A model generated the notes under the pieces. It was not told where the DNA came from, searched no databases, and saw only the letters and a list, made by a program, of their open reading frames with translations. Of a DNA stretch of 64,000 nucleotides, positions 11,830 through 23,598 are shown one piece after another. The position numbers were made by a program, and so were the translations under genes. Position 1 is the first letter of the stretch. Each line of letters begins with the position of its first letter. Where the stretch lies: the NCBI GenBank assembly GCA_025201375.1, contig JAIWZP010000002.1, forward strand, positions 1,054,001 through 1,118,000. The letters run 5' to 3'. This DNA comes from Gongronella butleri (Eukaryota; Mucoromycota; Mucoromycetes; Mucorales; Cunninghamellaceae).

Positions 11830-13430
11830 CTGCGCAAAAAAAGTACACATTTGCCTTTGAAAGACGACAAAGCGTGTTTTCCGGACTTTGCGGGCTTGCT
11901 GTGCTTCCAGAAATTTTTTTACAGCCTGGCTGCCCGCATGAAAAGTCGTGTCACGGCTTGGACAACTGATCTGTGTTCAGGATGGATCTGCCCGATTTTT
12001 TTTCAGCCCGCAAATTCCAAAAACATCAAATTTGTTCTATTTTGCATTTATCTCGCCATCTGCTTGACCAAACGCGCTCAAAAATGGCTGCATCCGAATC
12101 AGCGCAAAATTTGCAACAAAAAAGCTTATTAGACCCTCAAAGCTCTACGACCACTTTTGAAAAATTCAGGGGTCATACATTTCAATCTCAGAAAGTGCCA
12201 AATTTGGGTAAATTTCGAACTCCGACTGATCAATGCATCCCAAACAGGTAACTCCGACAATTTTCTATTGGCAGATAAAATGACAGATCGCCCCAACTTC
12301 AAAAAAATGCCCAAAGAGTGACGCATGAACGGCGATCGACTGGGAAAATCACTTACTTTGGGCAAGTTTTTTTTTTGCTAAATTTAAGGTTTGACACTTC
12401 CAAATTAAGGTGGTGGATTGCATGGAATTTTTTATTTTTTTTAATTTTTTAATTTTTTATTTTGCACGTTTTTATGCGCTGAGTGAGCTGCTGCTGAAGC
12501 CTGGTGAAATGATCGATCCAAAAAGCTAAACCCAAGCTAGCGCACCGTGAGTCATCCCATTACGTAGGTGCTTTGCACCCCTGTTTGTTAGTACTGTAAA
12601 ACTACAAAAAATCACAGGTTTATTACAGTACGTTCTAGACCGTTGTCGAACAAATCGCATCAAAGATTTTCATGAAAAAGTGAATTTTCTTTGTGAGGTT
12701 TACAATACCTAGGAGGACGGACAGAATTCCATGTTTGTGGCATTTTCAGGTAGACTTTTAATAAACTCTTGGTATCATAAGGTCAACTGGGTGGGTGGGG
12801 CTACAGAAATCATAGTTCTCCACCCAGGGGGTGGCGAAACTATTACGGGGATTGCCCCACTTCGTCACCCCCCATTTTTATCAGAAAATCATAGACACTT
12901 GGACAAGCAATGGACAAAAAAATTTGGGATTTACAAATATTTTTGACCGATCGCCCTACAGTACTGTACAGTATCATAGCCATCCATCGATAAAATTGGT
13001 CTCATTACAGTAGATAGACATTCAACAGGTGCCTTCGACACGTTAAAAGCGCGGTGTGTCGTCCAATTAGTAGCTGAGAACACAGAGGTTACCGGGATGA
13101 TAAAATATTTTTTTGCTTGAAATGTTTGAATGACTTTCACAAGCGTGCAAAGGTCAATCAGGCATCGAGCAAACAAACATTCCAGAAGAAATGACGTCCG
13201 AGCCTGTCTTTTTCGAATGGCTCCACCAATTTTTTCTTGATCCACGAAACATTTTGAGAGCCACTGCTGAACTTGTGAAAATACAGTATCGATATTTTGG
13301 GTTCATCTGCACAACGACTACAGTACGGTACTGTACAGTAACTGACCTCTGGTTTTCAACGCCATGTTGAAAAAAAACGCCACGAAATGGCCTAATGCAA
13401 AGGGTTCTGGAGGCGATCCAATCATGATTT
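11830..13430 (+). repeat. Dispersed intergenic repeat, copy A
   Basis: Long repeat shared with 29.4-30.5 kb, 47.86-48.74 kb and 52.26-53.29 kb, all in the same orientation. Landmarks shared by copies: TTCAGCGCAAAATTTG-like word, CGCTACGACCACTTTTGAAA, GATCAATGCATCCCAAACAG, GCATGAACGGCGATCGACTG, and TTAAGGTGGTGGATTGCATG. The right part (TAGCCATCCATCGATAAAA, then GACGTCCGAGCCTGTCT) matches copies B and D. The segment 12711-12955 is absent from the others and looks inserted. No protein-coding capacity beyond a short minus-strand open frame. Confidence 0.8.
12711..12955. repeat. Insert within repeat copy A containing an inverted repeat
   Basis: This block interrupts copy A between sequence that is contiguous in copies B and D. 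It contains near-perfect inverted arms GGGGGTGGCGAA (12827-12838) and TTCGTCACCCCC (12861-12872), separated by 22 bp. I could not assign it to a known element; no target duplication was identified. Confidence 0.45.
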
Positions 13431-14035
13431 TACAGTACCGTACAGTACCGCAAAAAACGAAAGCCTCGTACCGTATGATAAAACCTTTACTGTATCATAC
13501 TACATATACAGTACAATATTACTGTATTACAGTATGATATCACATTTTGGCTTCTGGGTTTTCACTACTGTATTATGATACAGTAGCACTGTAAACACGA
13601 ATCTCGAGATTTCTCAAGTCTGCATGAAAAATGCGCAGGCAACTACGGTATGACTTGTTGTGGATTGTGGTGGTGTTCATCATCTGCTTTTTTTTCTTTT
13701 TCTTTTTTTTTCTGCAAAGAGGGAAAGCGAACCACCCATCATTATGCAGCATGGGGCGAGCTTTTCTTGCGTCTGGCGCATCACGCGCCCGCATCTTGAT
13801 TGCTTCTTGAGATAATGACGTCTAAAATCGTGATGCGCTCGCACTCTCTCCCCACTTTTTCGCGTTTTTTTTTGTGGTGCCGCACGGCCTTTCAAGACAT
13901 GTTGTCAGTGATGATTTCCAGGGTGGATTTTTTTATTTCAATGGATGCAGCATGGTAGCAAGGGAAAATGACGGGGGGATTGATGATGATGCGTTGCATG
14001 TGTGTGCTGTGAATACTGTAATTATGAATTTTTCT

Positions 14036-14986
14036 TTAGTAACGATGGGGTCCAAGGCTGAATGAGCGGCTTGGCGCGGCCGACAGGGGTGGCCGGTTGT
14101 ATTCGTAACTCAGGTTGGACCCGGCGTACGATTTGCCCTGCAGTGGGGGCAGCGGGCGCTGGTACATCATGGGCGGTGGCGCCTGGTACGCGCCTCCTCG
14201 GTAGGCAGGCTCCGATTTGCACGACACGTGGAAGCAATAGATCGCCAGCGACTTTTAACAAAGAGAGGTGAGCATCAGCGTACCGCGGGAAGATCAATCC
14301 CGTGCGCGACAATATGACAATAATAAAAAAAAAAAAAAAGAAGAGACTTACATTGAGAATAAACGAGGACACGATGGTGGCGGCAACCCATATCATTGTC
14401 AGGTGCCATACGCGTGTGCACTTTTCCCATGGGATGCATGCATGATCGGCGCATGTGGCTGGCACGTCATCGGCTCCAAAGGCGCACGTCGTAATGAATG
14501 GATTCATGCCAAAGCCGATCATGGACAAAAATGCAATGTTGTTCAGGATGTCGATGGTGGTGCCAAGGTACATGCACCACCAGAGGAACCGCGACACGCC
14601 TTTGAATTGCTATACAACAGGATGCACGCGCGCGTGGGCACGCGGCGAGCGCATCAGTTGGCCGCAGCACTTTTTTTTTTATATCAATTCTCCTTTCCGA
14701 CCCTTACCCCTGAGACAGACCAGCAGCCCACAATGCAAAGAATCAGATTGAAACAGCTCACAAAGCAGGAAATGTACGTTGTGATTTTGGCCATGGTGTA
14801 AAGTGAGCCTAATCAACCCAGAAACAAAAAAAAAAAAAGGTAAACGACGACATTTTGCCCGTTTTCCGTCTCCTTACTTGGCCAATGTGCGTCGTAGATG
14901 GTGTTCCATATTTCCAGACCTGCGCGGATCAAGCTGGAAAAGGTCAAAAAATACATCAAGCGATGCACCTTTGAGCTGCAGCACAT
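14036..14986 (-). CDS. Predicted four-helix membrane protein, four exons
   Basis: Exons (minus strand) 14986-14878, 14808-14708, 14609-14352 and 14251-14036 join in frame to 227 residues. Four hydrophobic segments are visible: MYFLTFSSLIRAGLEIW, a stretch around SCFNLILCIVGCWS, one around IDILNNIAFLSMIGFGM, and one around MIWVAATIVSSFILNSLAIY. Between helices 3 and 4 is a Cys-containing loop (TTCAFGAD, ATCADHACIPWEKC). The cytoplasmic tail is rich in Pro, Tyr and Arg. The start is the first ATG after a plausible acceptor; an upstream untranslated exon is possible. I do not recognise the family; it has the size and helix count of fungal tetraspan plasma-membrane proteins. Function unknown. Confidence 0.65.
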
Positions 14987-15189
14987 ATTGACTAGATGAT
15001 GGTACAAAAAAAAAAAAGATTGAAAAGGAAAAGAAAAAAACACAATTGAAAAATGCCACGACAACGATGTCTAGAAGGTGCTATTTGAAAGTAGTCCGGA
15101 ATGAATCCTGGGCGCGTGCAGCCGTCTTTTTTTTTTTTTATTCTCCCCTTTTAAAGAGACAGACAGACAGAAAAAGAAAAAAAGCAAAT

Positions 15190-16523
<1,334 letters not shown>

Positions 16524-17195
16524 GATTGTAATAATTTTTTTTTCTTGAAAGAGAGAAAAAGAGTGGGAAAGTTGGGAGGAGATGCAAAAAAATCTCGCTT
16601 TTTAAAAAAGATGCTGCCTGTCAATTTGCCATTATTGCTGCTGTCGGAGAAACCCTTCGTCACACTTTTGCCAAACTTGGAATGGGCGCTATGCGCCCCG
16701 ATGCCTGGGATTCATTTTCTGTCACAACAACCCCTTTTTGCAAAGCCCAGAACTCCCCGTCGCGTCCCGCCGACAACGGGCATTGCACATCTAACCACCA
16801 TCTGATGAATGGTGGCAAAAAAGAATGAAATTTAGCGCCAATGGCACGCTCGCAAGCTAGACAGTACGATTTTTCATAGAAAAATCGACATTTGGCGCCA
16901 TTGCGACACGCGACGACGCCATCTGCGCATGAAATGAACGAGAGTGGCACGTCAATGACGCAAGCACTTGTCCAATTCTGGCCTGTGGCACAGCGATGGA
17001 CTTTTTTTTTCTCCTCTTTCTCCCCACTTTCGCTTGCCCTCGCTGACAAATCCACATGACGTGCGCCTCTTCGCTCAGATGCACATACTAAGGGACGCGT
17101 CGCCGCTCCAAAAAAAAAAAAAAGGACACAAAGAAAAGCGTGTTTTAAAAGTACAATGGAAACAGGAAAAAATACAAGGGGCGGCAAAGCTAAAA
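16524..17195. other. Spacer between the aldo-keto reductase and Nudix genes
   Basis: No gene seen. As the upstream flank of the minus-strand reductase it carries two E2F-like words in inverted context, TTTAGCGCCA (16831) and TTTGGCGCCA (16891), and long T- or A-tracts at 17002-17011 and 17109-17122. Confidence 0.45.
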
Positions 17196-18853
17196 CTACA
17201 TTTTGGCGGTATTTGGCGTGTACATCTTGTCGACGGCCCATGCGTGCACCAATTGATAGGCGACGGCGAATTTACCAGGTAGCGAGAAGACGCCTTGGTC
17301 CTTGATGGCGCCGAGGACCTCGGAGCGCGTGAACCACCGCGCGCCTTCGAGCTCCTTGTCGTTGAGCTTGACGTCCGTGGTGGCGGCCGTGGCAATGCAC
17401 CCAATCATGAGTGAATTGGGGAATGGCCAAGGCTGCGTGCTGTGGTACGCAACGTGGCCGACGACAATGCCGGCCTCCTCGAGGGCTTCGCGCCGCACCG
17501 CCTCTTCAATGTTCTCGCCAGCCTCCACAAAGCCCGCAATGCACGAGAACATGCGCTTGGGCCACTTGGACTGCCGCCCAAGCAGGATCTTGTCCTCGGT
17601 CGGGTGCACAATACACACAATCACCACAGGATCTGCACGAAAAAAAAAAGAAAGAAAAAGAGCGTGAGCTTCACTTGTTTCCGCGTTTTTTTTTTTTCTT
17701 TTTTCCTTGCCTGTTCTCGGATAAGCGAAATTGTGGACGCCCTTTTGGCTCATGCACTCGGTGACGTCCTTTGCCGAGCAACGCAGCTTATGCCCGGCCT
17801 CTTCAACGCGATTGCGGCGTCCACATGCCGGACAAAACTTGTTGCGCGTGATCCAATCCACTAAAAAAAATAAAAAATGAGGGTCAGACGAGCCCAATGC
17901 CGCCCCTTTATGCAGACTTACACATGGCGCGGCCCTGTGCAAGGATAGCGGCTGTGTCCTTTGGTAATTGGAATGCCTGCGGCAGCGCAGCAGAGAACGA
18001 CACGTCCTTTTTCTCGAGCTCTATGATAAAAGAAGGCGTCAATGGCATTGACATTGGCGCTTCCGCGCTTTCCTTGTTCATTTTACCTTGGTGCAGACTG
18101 ACGAGGGCAGGGTTCTCGTCGTTGGGAGAGACGTCCAGGGCCCAATACGCGGTGCCTTCTGGGGCATCACCGTCATTCGCTGATTTGGCGCTTTCATCGA
18201 TGCCCAGGAAGATTAAAAAGGGCCCATGGGTGTTCCACGACGCGGTGTCAATCAGGGGCGCAACGGTATCGTACGACGCGTAATATAACTCGGTCTTGTC
18301 GGCGCTGTCGTCGAAAAGCGGGTCTAGGCCCGAAAACAGCAAAAAGCGCGTGTTCTTGGCTTGCACAAGTCGCGTCAGTGCGGCCGTGTCATTGCGGAAC
18401 CAACCGTATCTATGAGAAAAAAACAAAAAGTGAACATAAGCTCATGTGCATGCAAAAAAAGCCCAAAAAAAATTAATAAAAACCGCCATTTTACCGATTC
18501 AATGGGCTGCCAGCAAAGAAATTGACGTGATTGGGGTTGCCAGCGAGGCCGCCAACCGCCTTGTCGGCCTTTTTGGATTGTTTGGCACCAGTGTCAGCCG
18601 GCTTGAGCGCGTCTGCGACCTGGTCGTAGCCCCAAAACAGCGCAAGTTCCGAGGGCGTCTTTCCGTCGCCCGTCTTGAGTGTGAGCAACTCGGCGTTGTG
18701 GTCGCGCAAAAAGGTGGCGACGGCAAGCTGGCCAAAGCGCGCGGCAAAGTGCAGAGGCGTCCACCCACGCTCATTTTTGTCCTTGACGGCTTGAATGTTC
18801 TTTTTAATATAGTCAAGATCGCCTGAGGCAGCTGCCTCGAATATCGTGCTCAT
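17196..18853 (-). CDS. NUDT12-like peroxisomal NADH pyrophosphatase with N-terminal ankyrin repeats, five exons
   Basis: Exons 18853-18495, 18409-18087, 18020-17922, 17860-17711 and 17632-17196 join to 455 residues. Order: ankyrin repeats (residues about 5-95, GWTPLHFAARFGQLAVATFL); the NUDIX-like N-terminal domain; a zinc-ribbon (CPACG, then CSAKDVTEC); and a Nudix box GFVEAGENIEEAVRREALEE around residue 340, followed by the NADH-diphosphatase signature region (QPWPFPNSLMIG). This is the architecture of NUDT12, which hydrolyses NADH/NADPH and can remove NAD caps from RNA. The C-terminal residues AKM fit a PTS1 peroxisome signal. Intron 4 has a GC donor (ACAG/GCAAGG), the only choice that keeps phase and restores the conserved YPR-DPVVI join. 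Confidence 0.92.
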
Positions 18854-19142
18854 GGTTATGAAAGAAATAGAAAAAGAGAGAGAGAGAGATAAAGGGACAA
18901 AAAGAAAGAGAATACGAAAAAAGGGGGCATTTGTCAGCGTGAAAAGAGTGGGGCATTTCAAATTTTACGCAATGCAAAAAGCGGAGCGTGCCCAAAAAGG
19001 CAAATGGCGAATTCACACTGAAAAGACAAGCCACCTCTTACCGGAGCACCCTTTTCTTTTTTTTTTTTTTTTTTTTCTTGACGCACGCTCTTTTTTTTTT
19101 TCTTTTTCTTTGTTCCCATTTGTTACCTTTTTTTTTGCAGCC

Positions 19143-22100
19143 ATGTCAACGACCACGCTGCGCCTCTATTGGGATCTTGCTTCGCTGGATGCGTCTGTGC
19201 GGCGCCAAGCGACGGCGAGTCTTATTCGCGAGCTTGCGACGTTTCAGCAGCAGCACGAAGAGCAAGTGGGCAGCGGTGCACAGTCTGTGTCGACCGAGGC
19301 TCAGCTGGACTCGCAGTGTGCTACGGATGTGGCATACGCGGTGCGACGTCTGATCAGGGGTCTTCCTTCGTCGCGCGAGGGTGCTCGTCAGGGGTTCTCG
19401 CTTGCGCTAACGGAGCTGCTTGCCGTCATGGACATGCTCACGACGCATCTCGTCCTGGATCTGCTCGAGCGCCACACCGACCGCATCGAGGCCTCCAACA
19501 ACGAAGAGACCCGCGACCTGTTGTTCGGCCGCCTGTTTGGTCTCATGGCCATTGCCTCGTCCGGCATTCTGCGTCGCGACTCCACCACCGTCGACGATTT
19601 GCTGCGCGTCTTTAAGATGCTTGCTGACCTCGCCCACACAAAAAACTATTTGCATGAGGTGTGCTACCACGTGTTGGCCCAAATCGTCCCCTTTGTAAGT
19701 GCATGAAAAAAAAAGAGAGAAATATCAGCGCTCATTTCCTCCTTTTTGTTAAAAAAGGTGCACGACGTGACCGACGACAACGACAAGCAGCGCGTGCTGG
19801 ACAATGTCAAGGAGCTGTTTTTGGAAAAGGAGATCCACAATGTCGATCAGGTGCATCTTGCCTTGGTTTTGCAAAAACAATTCCCTGCCTTGGATCTGAC
19901 CGAGGCCTTTGAAGGCTGGGCAAGCAACAATGTGTTTGACGAGGCCAATTTGGCGCGCCTTGCCTCCATCGTCAGCGTAAAAAAAAAAAAAAAAAATTGG
20001 GCACAAAAACGACGAATTGGACGCTGATCTCTCTCTTTTTATTTGTTTCCTCCAGGAGATGCAATCGGATGAACGCGACCAGCAGACGGAATGGACGCCT
20101 GCGCTGCATTACATTTGGGATTTGTTGCTTGATGCGGTGCTTGGCGACGAGAGCCGCCATTTCTCTGCGTTTTGGTCGACGGTGGTGGACAATAACCTGT
20201 TCAACATGCAAGCGAGCCATGGCCGCCGATTCTGGGGCTTCCAGGTGTTCAACAAGCTGCTTCCGCGCCTTTCCGACCAGCAGATCCCCATGGTGTTCAC
20301 GGAGAACTTTATGCGTGCGCTCGTCAACAATCTTTCCAGCAACGTGCGCCTGCTCAACAAGGCTGCGCGCCAGACGGCGCTTGTCATTGAAAAGGTGGCG
20401 GTGAGCAACAAGCAAGTGGGCTTTGCGCTCGTGTCGCAATTGATTGGCAAGCACGGACAATTGCGATTTGACACGGTGACGCGCACAAAGACGGTTGAAA
20501 ACATCCTTGCGTCCATGGACAATGCGGGGATCCAATCGTATTTGTCGTTTTTGGCGTCTCTTTTTGTCACGCAAGCCATTGAGGGCGACGATGCGGGCCG
20601 CCAGTTGCGTCTTCAGCGTGAATGGGCGCTCCAACAAATGATCACGCTGATCAGCAACACCAAGATGCCAAAGGACGAGGCGTGGATCAAGCAAGTGATC
20701 CGATTCGTCCTTGTGCATGTGCTCTTTGACGTGCAAGCCGTGCAGCCCCGGAAAAAGGCCAAAAAGGCGGTCGACAACCATGATCCGCTCACGCAATTCT
20801 CGCCGCTCGTGCTTCCCGACACGACACGCGACATGTGCAAGGCCAAGCTCGAGGCCCTCGTGCTCGCACTGTCCAAGCTGCCTCCCCTGGACAAGATGGA
20901 GCTAAAGACCAGCCGATGGAACGGCACCACCATGGATGGCACCCTTTGGGCTCGCATCGTCTTTGATACGTATCAACAATTGGCCGCCGACGACAAGCAC
21001 TTTTCCTTGATTGCCAACGAAAACGACGACAATGACGATAGCGAATACGCGAAACAGCAAGCACGCGCCATCAAAGTCGCCGCCGACACACACGAAAAGC
21101 AGGCTGGCTTTGAAATTTTGCTTTATCACATCTTGCTGCGCGGTCTGCTCGACAAGCAAGAGGCCTCCACCTTGCTCACGGACGTCCTCAATTGCTACGA
21201 CAAGCTCAATGCTGAGAAAAAGAAGAAAAAGGCCAAAAAGACCGCCAATGGTACCGCTGCCGACGACCAAGAGCCTGTCCCCATCGAGGTCATTGTTGAC
21301 ATTGTCCTCAGCTTCCTCACCAGCGAGTCCCCCATCCTCAAGGGCATCGCCGTTCACGTCTTTGAGCTCTTTTCACCCATGATGACAAAGCAAGCCCTCC
21401 AAAACATGATCAATGTAAGTGAAATGAAAGAGAAAATGGCCCCCCTCTTCTTTTTTTTTTTTTGTTTTCCTTGGCCGCTCATTCCTTTTTGTCATTTGAT
21501 CTAGATCATCACGACCAACGAGAACCAGGAGGGTGGCGACGAATTGTTTGGCGACGACGAAGAGGACGAGACGGAAACTGGCGCCGAGGGCGACAATGAC
21601 GATGATGACGAGCTCGGATCCGACGTGGAGATGCTCAATGTCGACGACATGAGCGACGTTGAGCTGATTGACAGCTGCGACAGCGACAATGAAGAAGTCG
21701 ACGACGAGCTGCGCCTGCATCTTGAGCAAGCCATGCGTGAGCAAGGTGTCCTTGCCGGCGATGACTCGGACGATGAGGAATTGCTTGGCGACGATGCCAT
21801 GGAAGCCTTTGATGACAAGCTCGCCGAGATTTTCCGTGAGCGCAAAAAGGTCAAGCAAGATCCCAAGAGTAAGTATTTCCCTTTTTTCTTTTTTTCAACT
21901 TTTTCACGTTTTCAGCTCCAATCTGACCCTCCGATTCCTTTTTTTTAAATAGGCATGCAGCAGTCCATTGTGCACTTTAAGAACAATGTGATGGAACTGC
22001 TGGGAGCCTTTGCGAAAAAGAACGCGACGAGCCCTCTTTTGCTGGATACCATTGTGCCTCTGCTGGAAGTTGTGCAGGCGACCAAGAGCAAGGCGACAAC

Positions 22101-22964
22101 GACGCAATTTGTGAACAAGGTGATGGCGTATTTGCAGCAGCGCCTTGGCCATGCGTCCGAGGTGCCTTCGGAAGGCTATGACGAAAAGGATCTGATGGCC
22201 ATTGTGACTTCGGTGCATCGTTTTGCCCAGACGACCAATGGCGGCCGAACGCACTATGCCATGGCCAACCAGCTACTCGTCTTTTTGCGAAAGTGCATTG
22301 TTGCCTCTGGCGCCGACGTCGTGCTGGACACACTGGAGAAGCCGCGCAAGCTGCTGATGAAGCAGTACATTGACGCGTACCGCATCTCCCTCGTCCAATT
22401 CCTCACCCAGCGCTCATGCAACCTCAACAAGCAGTTCTTTGGCATCTTCCAGACAACTCCCATCCTTGCCTTTGACCTCTCCGACACACTCATCGAACAC
22501 ATCCCTCTCACAAAGTGCGCCAATGCCTACCGCAACACCACCAGTCTCCAATGGCTCGGCCACCTTATCCAGCGCGCCGCTGCCGCAAAGGACACCGCCG
22601 CCCCCGTCCAAAAGGCCTTCGCCGCAAAGGTCCCCGCCCTCGTCAAGGCTATCCACGACGCCGTCACCGCCATCCTCGACGGACCTCGAAAAGACCCCCT
22701 TGCTCTCGCAGCCCTCATGAAATTGATCCTTCAAGTGCATAACACACTCCCTCGACTTGACAAAAAGGTACGAAAAAAAAAATGCGTGGCCAAAAAATGG
22801 GCGCAACTGACGCTTTTTTTCTTTTTTTTTTTTTTTTTCTATTCTCTCTCTCTCTACCTCAGAGCAACGTGTGGGATACCTCGCTTTTTACCAGATTGTC
22901 ACAAGATGAGGCTCTGAACGCCAAGGGCGTCGTTAAACAAGTCTGCAGAGCCATCCTTGTCTAA
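19143..22964 (+). CDS. POL5: POL5 / MYBBP1A-family nucleolar protein, six exons
   Basis: Exons 19143-19694, 19758-19976, 20056-21414, 21505-21868, 21953-22767 and 22863-22964 join in frame to 1,136 residues. The N-terminus (RLYWDLASLDASVRRQATAS, then VRRLIRGLPSSREGARQGFS) is diagnostic for the Pol5/Mybbp1a family. The middle is helical-repeat-like. Exon 4 encodes a long Asp/Glu-rich stretch (residues about 765-850), as in yeast Pol5, and short Lys clusters occur (RKKAKKAVD, KKKKKAKK). In yeast the protein is nucleolar and supports rDNA transcription and large-subunit assembly despite its polymerase name. A T-rich leader ends just before the ATG. Length agrees with the family (about 1,000-1,300). 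Confidence 0.92.
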
Positions 22965-23598
22965 GTTCATTTCATCATCCTTTTTTTCTTTTTTCTTTGC
23001 CTTTTTCTTTTCTTTTCTTTCTCTCTCTCATCCCTTGCATCAACCGTCTCTCCTTCAATTTTGCTCTTGTTGTATTCCTACCCTTTTTTTTCAAAATAAT
23101 AAAAAATAGATGCGAGCACCTGCTCGAAATGCATGAATCAAGTGTGTGTGTTTCCTTTGCAGTGCAACAATTTTAATTTTTTACGCGTGTTCATGCCATT
23201 GCCCCGCGGCATGAAACCCATTTGGCACGTCACGTTTGCAATTACATTGCTTCCTACGCAGACACTCCATGCGATGTCAACGAATTGAGCGAAAACTTTG
23301 ATTTTCGCAGAAACGTGACCGAAACAAACGCTTTGACATGCATTTTGACGCGTATTTTGTTGGACGGGCGCGGTGCCCCAAACGTTGGCGCCCCGCTCCT
23401 CACCCCCTTATTCAAGACAGGCGACAAGCCCCATTTGGCTTGGCATTGGGCAAAGAGGCACAAAGATCATTTAAAAAAAAAAAAAAAAAGGAGAAGTTTA
23501 TTATTTTAAAGGCAAGAGTGAGAGGGGAAAAAGAGGAGATTATAATACACAATGAATTGGATGGATGGAGGATGTTTTTTGGTGAATGAGGGGGGGAT
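22965..23598. other. Convergent spacer between POL5 and the NRAMP gene
   Basis: No gene. A polyadenylation-like AATAATAAAAAAT sits at about 23095-23108, 3' of POL5. There is an A-tract at 23473-23489. Nothing else was recognised. Confidence 0.5.

Larger units (their letters stand above)
11480..14035. other. Repeat-rich, gene-free spacer downstream of DOCK
   Basis: No convincing gene. It holds an A-tract (11665-11684), a dispersed repeat copy (about 11830-13430) interrupted by an unrelated insert (about 12711-12955), and a dense set of TA-CNG-TA words (11773-11803, 12591-12597, 12624-12630, 12957-12975, 13319-13340, 13434-13450, 13480-13590). The last 400 bp before the tetraspan gene show no structure that I recognise. 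Confidence 0.6.

Noticed and set aside
11760..13600. TACNG arrays considered as a CRISPR array or simple microsatellite
   Set aside because: Units are 5 bp without spacers of constant length, and the third internal base varies while TA and C/G stay fixed; neither CRISPR nor slippage fits.
16660..17241. 193-codon minus-strand frame between the reductase and Nudix genes
   Set aside because: It overlaps the last exon of the Nudix gene in another frame and is low in protein-like features.
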